DNA of 64,000 nt, from positions 1,010,406-1,074,405 of the forward strand of contig NZ_JABSTZ010000001.1 in NCBI RefSeq assembly GCF_013283745.1, given 5' to 3'. This DNA is from Aeromicrobium stalagmiti. GTDB lineage: Bacteria > Actinomycetota > Actinomycetes > Propionibacteriales > Nocardioidaceae. Made by a program: the position numbers and the translations under genes. This document shows positions 44,062-52,821 of the stretch, piece after piece. The notes beneath the pieces are model-generated. The model was not told where the DNA came from and made no database searches. It was given only the letters and a program-made list of their open reading frames with translations. Numbering within the stretch: position 1 is the first letter of the stretch; each line of letters starts with the position of its first letter.

Positions 44062-45693
44062 ATGCGGAGCACGATGATGGACGTTGCCCTCACCACAGCG
44101 GGCATACTGCGCCATGGATCGACCGTGCACGGCGCGGCTACCGTGCGGACGCTGCAGCCCGACGGGAGCGTGAAAGTTGGAACGTTTGCCGAGGTCGGGC
44201 GGAGGTCGGCCCAGCTCGCGAATGCCCTCCGAGGGTGCGGAGTTGACGGGGACGATCGTGTGGCGACGTTCATGTGGAACAACCAGGAGCACGTGGAAGC
44301 GTACTGCGCCGTACCGTCGATGGGTGCGGTGCTGCACACCCTCAACTTGCGCCTGACAGCGGATCAGATCAACTACATCGCGAACCACGCCGATGACCAG
44401 GTCGTCATCGCGGATGGGAGCGTTGTGCCCCTTCTCGCCCCGGTGTTGCCACAACTCGCTGCTGTCCACACAGTTGTCGTGACAGGTGGGGCGGACCTCA
44501 CTCCGCTGCGCCGCGACGGTCTCACGGTCGTGGGCTACGAGGACTTCATCGCAGGTCAGCCTGAGACGTTCGACTGGCCCGCGCTGGATGAACGCTCAGC
44601 TGCGGCGATGTGCTACACCTCTGGCACCACTGGGAATCCGAAGGGCGTCGCCTACAGCCACAGATCGACATATTTGCACTCGATGGCCGCATGCGCTGCC
44701 GACGGGCTGCGAGTCAGCAGTGACGACCGAGTTCTCGCCATCGTGCCGATGTTCCATGCCAACGCGTGGGGGTTGGTCTACGCCGCGTTGATGGCTGGTG
44801 CAGACCTGCTCATGCCTGAGCGCTTCCTGCAGGCTGAGCCGCTGGTCCGGCTCATCGACAGCGAGAAGCCGACCATTGCCGGCGCAGTCCCGACGATCTG
44901 GAACGACGTCCTTCATTTCTTGGAGGCTCACCCGAGTTTCGACGTCACCTCCCTCGATCTGGTTGCATGCGGTGGTTCCGCCGTGCCTCTCCACCTGATG
45001 CAGGCATTCGAGGAGAAGTACGGCATCAACGCGGTGCAGGCGTGGGGCATGACCGAGACTTCCCCTTTGGCGTCGATTGCCCGGCCATCGACATCACTCG
45101 ACGCTGACGAGCAATGGCGACTTCGAGCCACGCAGGGTCGGCCGGTCGCAGGGGTGGAATTGAGGATTGTTGACGACGCGGGGCACGATCTCCCGCACGA
45201 CGACGAATCGGTCGGCGAGATACAGCTCCGCGGCCCATGGATCACTGGATCGTACGTCGGCGAGGAAGCGGACGACGAGAAGTTCCACGAGGGCTGGTTG
45301 CGAACCGGCGACATCGGTCGGATCGATGAACACAGCTTCGTCACGCTGACCGACCGGACCAAGGACGTGATCAAGTCCGGCGGAGAGTGGATCTCCTCAG
45401 TTGAGCTCGAGCTTCTGCTCGCCGGCCACCCAGACGTGCTCGAGGCCTCGGTGATCGGTGTGCCGGACGAAAAGTGGCAGGAACGGCCCCTGGCAGTCAT
45501 CGTCGTACGGGACGGTCGTGAGCCATCGCCTGAAGACCTGCGGAGGTTCCTCGACGGTAGGGTCGCGAAGTGGTGGCTGCCTGAACGGTGGTGCTTCGTC
45601 TCCGAGGTGCCTAAGACTTCGGTCGGCAAGTTTGACAAGAAGCGTTTGAGGGCCCTCCACGCTGACGGAGAGTTGAGCGTCGTCGAGATCTAG
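44062..45693 (+). CDS. Long-chain fatty-acid-CoA ligase (AMP-forming)
   Basis: A 543-aa adenylate-forming enzyme. The P-loop TSGTTGNPKG is at 186-195, the A5 motif WGMTETSPLA follows, and the hinge TDRTKDVIKSGGEWIS and catalytic K523 (SVGKFDKK) are intact. It resembles the FadD group acting on medium and long chains. GAGGAG precedes ATG 44062. It would activate the fatty acid from the aldehyde dehydrogenase, feeding beta-oxidation or the acyltransferases in the same operon. Confidence 0.92.
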   Translation: MRSTMMDVALTTAGILRHGSTVHGAATVRTLQPDGSVKVGTFAEVGRRSAQLANALRGCGVDGDDRVATFMWNNQEHVEAYCAVPSMGAVLHTLNLRLTADQINYIANHADDQVVIADGSVVPLLAPVLPQLAAVHTVVVTGGADLTPLRRDGLTVVGYEDFIAGQPETFDWPALDERSAAAMCYTSGTTGNPKGVAYSHRSTYLHSMAACAADGLRVSSDDRVLAIVPMFHANAWGLVYAALMAGADLLMPERFLQAEPLVRLIDSEKPTIAGAVPTIWNDVLHFLEAHPSFDVTSLDLVACGGSAVPLHLMQAFEEKYGINAVQAWGMTETSPLASIARPSTSLDADEQWRLRATQGRPVAGVELRIVDDAGHDLPHDDESVGEIQLRGPWITGSYVGEEADDEKFHEGWLRTGDIGRIDEHSFVTLTDRTKDVIKSGGEWISSVELELLLAGHPDVLEASVIGVPDEKWQERPLAVIVVRDGREPSPEDLRRFLDGRVAKWWLPERWCFVSEVPKTSVGKFDKKRLRALHADGELSVVEI

Positions 45694-45733
45694 CACCTCA
45701 TCTTCGCTGGGCCCACATCGAACGGAGTAGAAA

Positions 45734-46315
45734 TTGTCAGGCCAGACCGAGCCGCAAGGTCGTGGCGACGACCAGGCAGGCATCGCCGGTGACGCGAACA
45801 ACCGCGAGCGCGCGGACGTCATCTCCCGGTGGTCCGATCACCTTGTCTTGCTGGACGCTGTAGAGGTAGGGCAGGTGCTGCCTCCGCACTCGCTGAACTG
45901 CGCAGGCTGCGGTCCAGATAATCCGTCTGGACTGGGGATGCAGGTAATTCGCACAGCGAACGGCGTCGGGTCGACCCATAGCTTCGGTGACGGCCAGGTC
46001 GGTGCGCCAGGTATCGCGCACGGGGGAGCGGTGGCGCTCGCTTTCGACGACCTCTTCGGGTTCGCGCTGTACACGGTGGGCACGCTCGCCGTCACACGAA
46101 GTCTGACAGTCGAGTATCAAGCGCCGTTCCGGCTGCACCAGCCCTATAAGTTCAACGCAGAGGTCGTCGAGCGTACGGGACGTCGGCTCCTGCTCCACGC
46201 CGATGGCTGGGACTCAGCAGGTCGAAAGGCAGGCTCGGCCGACGCCACCTTCGTGGTGGTCGAGTCGGCCCACTTTGCGGCGGCCCCACCGGATCATGAA
46301 GTGGGCGGTTTGTGA
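45734..46315 (+). CDS. PaaI-like hotdog thioesterase
   Basis: A 193-aa acyl-CoA thioesterase-like protein. The hotdog core has HSLNCAGCGPDNPSGLGMQV and GIAHGGAVALAFDDLFGFA with the family's Gly-rich loop and acidic residue. The start is a rare TTG at 45734 supported by GGAG seven bases before it. It ends by overlapping the plsC-like start (GTGA). It would release or edit acyl-CoA made by the ligase. Confidence 0.85.
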   Translation: MSGQTEPQGRGDDQAGIAGDANNRERADVISRWSDHLVLLDAVEVGQVLPPHSLNCAGCGPDNPSGLGMQVIRTANGVGSTHSFGDGQVGAPGIAHGGAVALAFDDLFGFALYTVGTLAVTRSLTVEYQAPFRLHQPYKFNAEVVERTGRRLLLHADGWDSAGRKAGSADATFVVVESAHFAAAPPDHEVGGL

Positions 46316-46989
46316 TCGCGATACCGCGACGGGGAGTGGCGTGGTGGACTGCGTACATAGTCTGCAAGCCCGTTCTGGTCGCTGTCCGTCGTCGCGACTG
46401 GCGTGACGTGGACAGGATTCCTTCGCGCGGTGGTGCAGTGCTCGCCGTGAACCACGTCTCTGAGATCGACCCGTTGCTGATCGCCGAACTGGTACTGGCG
46501 AGGGGGCGAACTCCTGCCTTCCTCGCCAAGACCAGTCTCTTCAGTCGGGGCCTGGTAGGAACCTGGTTTCGTGCGGCCGGACATGTCGAAGTCGATCGCG
46601 ATCACGGCGGTGATGGCTTCGGCGCAGCGTTGAGGGCGCTACGGGGAGGCGCGCTTCTCGTGGTCTACCCCGAGGGCTCGATCACGGTAGACCAGCGCGG
46701 GCGTCCGATGCCTCTGAAGACAGGAGCGGTACGGCTAGCACTCGAGTCTGGGGCTCCGCTCATTCCGGTGGCGCAGTGGGGGGCGCAAGAAATTCTTCCG
46801 GCTTACAGCCGCCGTCCGAGCCTCCTGGGGCGACCCAAAGTCAGCATCCACATCGGGCTTCCGCTCGGTCTAGCCGACCTCGCGGAGGGAATGTCTCCTT
46901 CGGATGCCGTGACCGCGGGCACCCGTCAACTCCATGAAGCTCTGACGCGAATGGTGGACAAGTTGGCGCGTGAGCGAATCCCGCAGTGA
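46312..46989 (+). CDS. 1-acyl-glycerol-3-phosphate acyltransferase-like (PlsC)
   Basis: A 225-aa membrane-associated acyltransferase. The catalytic H-x4-D motif is NHVSEID (H48, D53) and the substrate motif VYPEGS lies near 119-124. It starts with a hydrophobic amphipathic helix. The GTG start overlaps the thioesterase stop. It would transfer the activated fatty acyl group to a glycerol-phosphate or other acceptor. It is the last gene of the operon and faces the FAD reductase gene; a short ATCCCGTGGGAT palindrome lies between them. Confidence 0.88.
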   Translation: MIAIPRRGVAWWTAYIVCKPVLVAVRRRDWRDVDRIPSRGGAVLAVNHVSEIDPLLIAELVLARGRTPAFLAKTSLFSRGLVGTWFRAAGHVEVDRDHGGDGFGAALRALRGGALLVVYPEGSITVDQRGRPMPLKTGAVRLALESGAPLIPVAQWGAQEILPAYSRRPSLLGRPKVSIHIGLPLGLADLAEGMSPSDAVTAGTRQLHEALTRMVDKLARERIPQ

Positions 46990-47040
46990 CGGCAGCATCC
47001 CGTGGGATCAAGCGACGCACAGGTCCATCCTGGAGTCAGG

Positions 47041-48243
47041 TCAGTTGGCAGGTGCACTCATGAGGTCGGAACGCTCGACCGGTGTTCGCTGCGTGATGAC
47101 CTTCTTGCTGAACATGAAGTCGCGAGGACGGTTGACGCAATCGGCCGCAATGAGTTCGCCCTGCCGCAGGTAGAAGCAGGTGAAGTCGCGGTCACGACTG
47201 GGATCGCCACTGAAGATGACCTCGTCGTAGTCGGTGTTGAGGCCCGCTATCTGAAGTTTGAGGTCGTACTGGTCCGACCAGAACCATGGCAACGCAGCGA
47301 TCTCCTTGGACTTCCCGCACATCGTCGCGGCGGCCACCTTCGCCTGCTCGCCGGCGCTGGGCACAGATTCCAGACGTATCCGACGGCCGTAACGCGCAAA
47401 GTCGTGGCTGGCGCAGTCGCCAGCGGCGACAATGTGTGGGTCGCTCGTGCGTGCTTGGGCGTCGATCAGTACGCCGTTGTCCACGACCAGACCTGCGGCA
47501 GCGGCCAACTCGGTGTTTGGCTCGACGCCGATGCCGACGATGACGATGTCGGCGGGGATGGACTCGCCGTTGGCCAAGACCACCGCTCGGACCCGGCTCT
47601 CACCCGTGAGCGCCTGGACGAGAGCGCCCGTCCTGATGCTGACTCCCGCCTCCTCGTGGATACGGTGGAAGAACGCCGAGACTTCGGGGGCCGTCACGCG
47701 CTGGAGGACTCGCTCGGTCGCTTCCAGCACGGTGACTTCCAAGCCGAGGGCGCGCAACGAGGAGGCTGTCTCCAGCCCGATGTAGCCGCCACCCACGATC
47801 ACAGCCGTGCCTGCAGTTGTGGCGGCTTCGCGGATCAGCTCGACGTCGGCTGCCGTGCGGAGGTAAAAGACCCCGGCCAAGTCAGCGCCGGGCGTGGGGA
47901 GCCTTCGGGCGCGGGCACCCGTGCAGAGCGCGAGCTTGTTGTAGCGCACGGTCTCACCGTTGCTCAGGGCGACGAGCCCAGCCGAGCGGTCGATCGCGTC
48001 CACCGTCGCGTCGAAGAGCTGGATGTTCTGTTTCGCGTAGAACTCGACATTACGGATCGCCAGTTCCTCCAGTGTGCTCCTCCCTGCGAGATACGCCTTG
48101 GAGAGCGGAGGGCGTTGATATGGCACCGCGGACTCATTCCCGATGAGGAGGATCTCCCCGTCCCACTTCTCCTGCCGCAGGCTGGCTGCAAGCTGTGCGC
48201 CAGCATGACTTGCGCCAATGATGACCGCCTGCGAGATAGTCAC
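47041..48243 (-). CDS. Ferredoxin reductase (FAD/NAD-dependent) for the P450
   Basis: A 400-aa class I ferredoxin reductase. FAD-binding IIGASHAGAQLAASLR begins near residue 8, the NAD site reads VIVGGGYIGLETASSL, and DIVIVGIGVEPNTEL and VAAGDCASHD are typical of putidaredoxin-reductase-like enzymes. The GTG at 48243 overlaps the P450 stop, so it is coupled to it; the frame is open further upstream through the P450 end but is not coding there. It delivers electrons from NADH to the ferredoxin at 49654-49974. Confidence 0.92.
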   Translation of the reverse strand: MTISQAVIIGASHAGAQLAASLRQEKWDGEILLIGNESAVPYQRPPLSKAYLAGRSTLEELAIRNVEFYAKQNIQLFDATVDAIDRSAGLVALSNGETVRYNKLALCTGARARRLPTPGADLAGVFYLRTAADVELIREAATTAGTAVIVGGGYIGLETASSLRALGLEVTVLEATERVLQRVTAPEVSAFFHRIHEEAGVSIRTGALVQALTGESRVRAVVLANGESIPADIVIVGIGVEPNTELAAAAGLVVDNGVLIDAQARTSDPHIVAAGDCASHDFARYGRRIRLESVPSAGEQAKVAAATMCGKSKEIAALPWFWSDQYDLKLQIAGLNTDYDEVIFSGDPSRDRDFTCFYLRQGELIAADCVNRPRDFMFSKKVITQRTPVERSDLMSAPAN

Positions 48244-49628
48244 TCGTTGGACTTCGGGGTGAGTCGGACCATCAGTTTGCTGATGCCACGCACGAAGTTG
48301 GACTGCACATATTCGGGCTCGCCAACTACCTCGATGTTCTCGAAACGCGGGAGCAGCTCCTCCCAGAGGATCTTCAGCTGCAGCTCTGCCAGTCGGTTGC
48401 CCATGCAACGGTGAACGCCGAACCCGAAGGCAATGTGGTTGCGTGCGTTTGAACGATCGATGATCAGCTCGTCGGCCCGTTCGAACAGGGTTTCGTCGCG
48501 ATTGCCTGACGCATACCACATCACAACCTTGTCACCCTTGCGGATGAACTGACCGTTCAGGACGACGTCCTTCTTGGCGATGCGACGCATGTATGCGAGA
48601 GGTGTCTGCCACCGGATGATCTCCGAGACCATATTGGGAATCAGGTCTGGGTTGGCCTTCAGCTTCTCGAACTGGTCGGGAAAGCGATTGAGCGCCAGGA
48701 CGCCGCCGCTCATGGAGTTCCGAGTCGTGTCGTTGCCCCCGACGATCAGCAGAGTCAGGTTGCCGATGAACTCCATGGGGCGGTCGATCAGGTCCTTGGT
48801 GTCCTCGTTGCTCTGCAGCATGGTGATCAGGTCGAAGCCGGGTGCTTCTCCTGCCGCGGTCCGTGCTGCCTTGTCGCGCCAGAGGGCGCTCAGGCCCAAC
48901 GCCGCGTCACGCATTCCACGAAACACCTCGTCGTTGTCGGACGGTCCACCGTTGGCCTGTTCCATCGATGACGCAAGGTCCGACCACTCGACAAGCTTGT
49001 GTCGCTGCTCGTACGGGAAGTCCAGCAGGGTGGCGAGCATCCGGGCGGTGAGCTCGACCGACACGTTGCTGACCCAGTCGAACGGTTGGTCGACCGGCAG
49101 GTCGTCCAGGACCTCACGGACACGTGATCGGATCAGGCCCTCCATCTCACGCAAGTTCTTGGGGGCGACCACACCTTGGACGGCCGCCCGCTGGAGGTCG
49201 TGCCGAGGCGGATCCATCGCAATGAACATCGCAACATCGAGGAAGCGGGGAGGAGTGCCGATGATGATGAATGGCTCGGCCGAAAAGGCATCGTGGTTCT
49301 TGTCCACGGCCACGATGTCGGCGTGACGCGTGACGGACCAGAACGGGCCGAAGGGGCTGTTCGCCTGGTAGTGGACCGGGGCCTCCTGACGCAGCCGCTC
49401 GAAGTAGGAGAGCCAGCGTCCCTGCCGATACATGAACGGGTTACTCATGTCGATGTCAGTGAGCTCGACATCCTCGACGGGAGGAATCGGCTTCTCGACG
49501 AAGAGCTTCTGACCGTTCGTGCCCGTCACCCATCGACGCGTCTTGTCGTAGAGATGGGCGCCTTGGATCTGACGGTCCACCGGAATGGCCGACTGAGCTT
49601 TGTTGGTGATCGCTTCGGAAATCTTCAT
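48240..49628 (-). CDS. Cytochrome P450, CYP153 family (alkane/fatty acid terminal hydroxylase)
   Basis: A 462-aa P450. Heme ligand C408 is in FGFGVHRCMGNRLAE, the E-x-x-R pair is E336/R339, and the I-helix oxygen site is GGNDTTRN (D300). NDTTRNSMSGGVLALN, PNMVSEIIRWQTPLAYMRR and FIAMDPPRHD are hallmarks of CYP153, which hydroxylates the terminal carbon of medium-chain alkanes and fatty acids. It lies 26 bases after the ferredoxin gene, and the reductase follows, so the full three-component system is present. Confidence 0.92.
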   Translation of the reverse strand: MKISEAITNKAQSAIPVDRQIQGAHLYDKTRRWVTGTNGQKLFVEKPIPPVEDVELTDIDMSNPFMYRQGRWLSYFERLRQEAPVHYQANSPFGPFWSVTRHADIVAVDKNHDAFSAEPFIIIGTPPRFLDVAMFIAMDPPRHDLQRAAVQGVVAPKNLREMEGLIRSRVREVLDDLPVDQPFDWVSNVSVELTARMLATLLDFPYEQRHKLVEWSDLASSMEQANGGPSDNDEVFRGMRDAALGLSALWRDKAARTAAGEAPGFDLITMLQSNEDTKDLIDRPMEFIGNLTLLIVGGNDTTRNSMSGGVLALNRFPDQFEKLKANPDLIPNMVSEIIRWQTPLAYMRRIAKKDVVLNGQFIRKGDKVVMWYASGNRDETLFERADELIIDRSNARNHIAFGFGVHRCMGNRLAELQLKILWEELLPRFENIEVVGEPEYVQSNFVRGISKLMVRLTPKSNE

Positions 49629-49653
49629 AGTGAGGTGTCCTGGTCTCTCGTCG

Positions 49654-49974
49654 TCACATCTGGAATTCGGGAAGGTCGACGGTCAAGCCGTCCCATGCCG
49701 CGGATACCGCCATCTGGCACGAAAGGCGAGAGGTCGGTTGACGCTCAGGGTTCATCGAGAGCATCTCCTCTTCTTCTGGGCTCGAGAGGCCGACCGTCTC
49801 GGACCACTGCGGGTCAACCACCACGTGGCAGGTGCCGCACGCCGCCTCCCCGCCACAGTCTCCATCGATTCCGGGAATGGCTTCGTTGACCGCGACCTGC
49901 ATCAATGACTGGCCCTCCTTCAGGGGAGCATCGAACTTCTCGCCGTCGTGCGACACAAAGGTCACAACTGCCAT
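49654..49974 (-). CDS. [2Fe-2S] ferredoxin, electron donor to the CYP153 P450
   Basis: A 106-aa adrenodoxin/putidaredoxin-type ferredoxin. The cluster cysteines are C40, C46, C49 and C86 (DCGGEAACGTCHV and RLSCQ). AGGAG precedes ATG 49974. It is the first gene of the ferredoxin-P450-reductase run. Confidence 0.95.
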   Translation of the reverse strand: MAVVTFVSHDGEKFDAPLKEGQSLMQVAVNEAIPGIDGDCGGEAACGTCHVVVDPQWSETVGLSSPEEEEMLSMNPERQPTSRLSCQMAVSAAWDGLTVDLPEFQM

Positions 49975-50041
49975 GTCAAACTCCTGATGTGATTTCCGGC
50001 GTACAAGGACCTTCCTTAAGTGTTGCCATCCGCGTCGCGTG

Positions 50042-50062
50042 TGACTAGGGTCACCCGGGTCA
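50042..50062. promoter_or_regulatory. TGAC…GTCA dyad and GGGTCA repeats in the AraC/ferredoxin gap
   Basis: TGACTAGGGTCA (50042-50053) is a dyad, and GGGTCA recurs ten bases later (50048-50053 and 50057-50062). The block lies between the divergent ferredoxin and AraC genes, nearer the AraC start. It is a candidate AraC-family binding site. Confidence 0.45.
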
Positions 50063-50069
50063 GTATGTT

Positions 50070-51116
50070 GTGAATTCGGCTCAGCCGGGGATGGGGTTGG
50101 TGATGATCTGCGACGACGTAGGCGTCCCGCCTCTGGCGTTTGCCCAACTTCTGGCAAGCGAGGCGATCGACCCAGCGGCGGTCGCGCGGTTCGACACCGT
50201 CATGGCTCGCGAAGGGTTGGATGCCGCATCTCTTGTCGAGCGGGATGTCCAAGCACCGTTGCGATGGTTCCGCGAGGTGTACCCCAAACTCGATGCAGAC
50301 AAAGCAACGCGCCTGGGACTCGCGTGCGCGGACCAGGCTCAACTGACGTCCTTCGGGCCGCTGAGCCTGCCCCTGGTCAGTGCGGGCTCAGTGTCTGAGA
50401 TCGTGGAACTGTTGACCTACCTACCGCTGATCACGACGGCCCTTAGTCCGCAGATGCACTCAAGTGACCAAGGGCTCACGGTCGGACTGACCGGACTTGC
50501 AGGCGACCCGGACTTGGACCGCTTGGCCATCACCTACTGCGGCTCGGCACTCGTTCGCCTGCTTGAACTGCTCGTCGGTGACATGTCCACGATCACCCTT
50601 CACTTGGACTGGCCAACGCCACCGTCGATGATTGATCATGATGACGTTCGTGCTAGCCGGCTGATATTTGACTCTCCGATCTCGTTTCTCCGCATTCCCG
50701 CCGAGACGCTCAACGAGGTGTGCCGATTCTCTGACCCGATCGCGTACCGACACGCGATAGGAGACCTCGAGAAGGACCTCGAGCAGCGCCGGGGGGCAAG
50801 GACATTCTCGCGGGCTGTGAGGAACTTGCTAGACGAAAAGACCGTGCTGAGAAGCAGTCAGTCAGTTGCGGCGGAACTTTCGATGTCTGTCAGTACTCTT
50901 AAGCGGCGACTCGCGGGTGAAGGGATGACTTTCCGCGACCTACGTGAGGCCTCGCTCAAAGAACGCGCAACGTTGCTCCTGCTCGAGCGGTCGGCATCGG
51001 TCAGCGAGATTGCCACTGACCTCGGCTACAGCGATGTGGCCAACTTCTCTCATGCTTTCAAGCGATGGACCGGCCAGTCCCCAAGCGAATTTCGGCTCAT
51101 TCAGGAAGGTCGATGA
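50070..51116 (+). CDS. AraC family regulator, OruR-like
   Basis: A protein of up to 348 aa. The N-terminal 200 residues are an arabinose-binding-like sensor of the OruR/ArgR-type, and the C-terminal 95 carry two helix-turn-helices (SQSVAAELSMSVSTLKRRLA, then VSEIATDLGYSDVANFSHAF). The true start may be GTG 50070, ATG 50091 or ATG 50103; none has a clear ribosome site. Divergent from the ferredoxin-P450 operon, it probably activates it in response to alkanes or an oxidation product, as AlkR/MmoR-like AraC proteins do. Confidence 0.85.
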   Translation: MNSAQPGMGLVMICDDVGVPPLAFAQLLASEAIDPAAVARFDTVMAREGLDAASLVERDVQAPLRWFREVYPKLDADKATRLGLACADQAQLTSFGPLSLPLVSAGSVSEIVELLTYLPLITTALSPQMHSSDQGLTVGLTGLAGDPDLDRLAITYCGSALVRLLELLVGDMSTITLHLDWPTPPSMIDHDDVRASRLIFDSPISFLRIPAETLNEVCRFSDPIAYRHAIGDLEKDLEQRRGARTFSRAVRNLLDEKTVLRSSQSVAAELSMSVSTLKRRLAGEGMTFRDLREASLKERATLLLLERSASVSEIATDLGYSDVANFSHAFKRWTGQSPSEFRLIQEGR

Positions 51117-51150
51117 CGCGAAACTGGCCCGGATCCAGGCAGTACAGGCC

Positions 51151-51786
51151 TCACAGCGATGGTGCTTCGGACCGCTGAAGGCCCAGGTACCGAAGTGCCA
51201 CCTCGGAGACCTGCTGGCCGGTGGCCTTTGCGTCTGCTCCGGGGAGTGCAAGATGGCTGACCGTTAGACGCACCAACGCGTCTGTCGCGTTCTGAACGTC
51301 CGTCTCGTCGAGCTGAGGAAATTGTTGGTGAAGCCAGGCGCCAAGTGTCTCGCTCGCGACGTCGAGGAGTCTTCCCGACGTCGTGATCAGCGGCAGCATC
51401 CCCTTTCGTGTGTCGACGGCCCCGGGATTGAGCGTCGGGTCGCGGTAGGACACCAAGACAGCCCGGAGCAGGGGGCTCTTCTCAGACTCGGCCAACGTGA
51501 AGTGAACTGAAGCCTGAATCCCGCCAGCTGCATCGGTTGGAAAGCCCGCAAGGACTTCCTTGATGCCGGCGAGGAATCGCTCAGCCTCGTGGAGAACAAG
51601 TGCCTCACCCAGACCCTGTTTGTCTCCAAACTCCTTGTAAAGCATCGCCCTTGAGGCTCCGATAGAGGTAGCAATCTGCCCGACCCTCACTTTGTCCCAT
51701 CCCTTGTCGACGGTTTCGCCGTAGGCAGCTTCCAGTGCTAGCTGCCGAAGATGGGCCCGGTAGGACTGCCTCAGCGATGTCGTCAC
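51151..51786 (-). CDS. TetR family regulator
   Basis: A 211-aa repressor-type protein with an N-terminal TetR helix-turn-helix (VRVGQIATSIGASRAMLYKE, then FGDKQGLGEALVL) and a helical ligand domain. The start is GTG 51786. A dyad lies seven bases before it, indicating autoregulation. It is convergent with the AraC gene and may repress part of the lipid/P450 locus; which genes cannot be told. Confidence 0.88.
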   Translation of the reverse strand: MTTSLRQSYRAHLRQLALEAAYGETVDKGWDKVRVGQIATSIGASRAMLYKEFGDKQGLGEALVLHEAERFLAGIKEVLAGFPTDAAGGIQASVHFTLAESEKSPLLRAVLVSYRDPTLNPGAVDTRKGMLPLITTSGRLLDVASETLGAWLHQQFPQLDETDVQNATDALVRLTVSHLALPGADAKATGQQVSEVALRYLGLQRSEAPSL

Positions 51787-51791
51787 ACACG

Positions 51792-51805
51792 AATCTTACG
51801 AGATT
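51792..51805. promoter_or_regulatory. AATCT-TACG-AGATT dyad at the TetR start
   Basis: Five-base arms around TACG form a palindrome immediately upstream of the TetR GTG. The spacing and position suit an autoregulatory operator. A similar AATCT…AGATT word exists elsewhere only as part of AT-rich promoters. Confidence 0.5.
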
Positions 51806-52035
51806 GTCTCGATCGGAACAGCAGCCCGGATGAAGGCCGGAAGAGAACCTCCAATCGAAAGGGCCGACCACGTCCCGGGGTTGCTGCTTGCTCATCTGGA
51901 AAGCAGAGTGCAGGCACAGCAGGACTTTTCGAGAGATGCCTTTACGTGAACGTGAAAATCTCTACATCCCTGCCCGGTGGCGCCACTACCTGTCCCACAT
52001 TTGGGCGATGCAAGCACGAGACCCGCGGAGGACGA

Positions 52036-52239
52036 ATGCCTGATGGGCGACCAGAACCGAAATGGTTCCTTCTGACACGCATCCTTGTGGCAATAGGTGG
52101 CCTGGGTAGCCTGATTCTGGCGGAAGTAGCCAGCGAGCTGTTCTTCATCGCTGCATCGGGTTTGTTCGTCATCTCGGTCGCACTGCCCATGGCGTTTGAG
52201 GCGTTGTCTCGCCGACCGGGCTCTGGCCACCACCAGTGA
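52036..52239 (+). CDS. 67-aa membrane protein
   Basis: A small protein with two hydrophobic helices (FLLTRILVAIGGLGSLILAE and FFIAASGLFVISVALPMAF) and basic ends. GGAGG lies just before ATG 52036. The longer open frame to 51751 is not coding. No family is recognised. It is the last intact gene of the island, near attR. Confidence 0.6.
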   Translation: MPDGRPEPKWFLLTRILVAIGGLGSLILAEVASELFFIAASGLFVISVALPMAFEALSRRPGSGHHQ

Positions 52240-52621
52240 GATTCGATCGAACGGGACTGCTGCACGATCGGGTCTGTGCCGGATTCTGGGTAGGTGACGA
52301 GGTGCGGCCTTCCCATCGGGGGTTCGGGGCGAGCCCGTCAGCATGTCCCGCCGGCGTCCCTCCCACAGTGGCATCAGCGCAACGGAAACACTGATGGGGA
52401 CTGCAATAGCGGTGAGGAATGTGAATCAGAAGCCTCTCGTGTTGAAAAGGTTGCCGAGCGCTTAGGTTGGATGCGTAGTCGCTTGACGGTGGCATGTCGT
52501 GGGACCGCACCGTGGCGTGGGCATAAGCGCGGCGCCGGTTATGGTCGTCGCGTTCCCCGAGAGGTATTTGATGTGCTAGCGCTTCGCTGCCTAGCTCGCG
52601 TGATGCTGAGTGCGCCGCGTC
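52240..52621. other. Non-coding right end of the island
   Basis: A stretch of about 380 bases with a few small open frames but no ribosome sites or family-like products. It ends in the 25-bp arm-like repeat and the attR region. It looks like degraded island sequence. Confidence 0.55.
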
Positions 52622-52646
52622 CTTCGTGGGCACATTTTGGGCACAC
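52622..52646. repeat. Right copy of the 25-bp island-end repeat
   Basis: An exact direct copy of 29795-29819, including both TGGGCAC words. It lies 105 bases left of attR, while the left copy lies 61 bases right of attL. A weaker relative (GTGGGCACGTTCTG) is near 55450, by the third att copy. Confidence 0.7.
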
Positions 52647-52751
52647 TCTGCCGTGATCTGGCGGGATTCGAACGTATCGGCAGTGATGTGAAGTCACTGG
52701 AATAGCAGCGTATTCGGGCATCTTCGCAGGTCGGAGAGTGCGGAACTTCGA

Positions 52752-52780
52752 GTTCAAATCCCACCGCCACCGCACGATGA
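52752..52780 (+). repeat. attR: right copy of the 29-bp attachment core
   Basis: Identical over 29 bp to 29705-29733. It reconstructs the T-arm 3' half and acceptor end of tRNA-Ser but no complete tRNA, so it is the island's right junction. Confidence 0.9.
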
Positions 52781-52781
52781 G

Positions 52782-52821
52782 AACCCTCGACATCACTGAA
52801 GTATCAGTGGTACCGGGGGTT
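52782..52821 (+). terminator. Imperfect hairpin right of attR
   Basis: The sequence resembles the tRNA-Ser terminator: AACCC/GGGTT outer and CACTG/CAGTG inner arms, followed by TTTTC. It has probably been carried along with each att copy. Confidence 0.6.

Larger units (their letters stand above)
29705..52780. mobile_element. 23-kb genomic island in tRNA-Ser with defence and hydrocarbon-oxidation cargo
   Basis: The island is bounded by exact 29-bp att repeats, one within tRNA-Ser. It contains a tyrosine integrase (35474-36565) and an excisionase (36677-36871), a low-GC defence-like block on the left, a small regulatory/toxin-like module in the centre, and a 12-kb CYP153/lipid locus on the right. 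No conjugation or capsid genes are visible, so it is a non-self-transmissible integrative element or a remnant. The integrase is 5.7 kb away from attL instead of next to it, suggesting that cargo was inserted between them. Confidence 0.85.

Noticed and set aside
47002-48414. A 470-codon plus-strand frame opposite the ferredoxin reductase
   Set aside because: It is an antisense shadow; the minus strand carries FAD and NAD motifs and proper coupling to the P450.
52294-52656. A 120-codon ORF left of attR
   Set aside because: It has no ribosome site and no recognisable domain, and runs through the 25-bp island-end repeat.
52752-52780. A second tRNA-Ser gene at the right island end
   Set aside because: Only the T-arm and acceptor 3' half are present; no D-arm or anticodon stem lies upstream, so it is an att copy.
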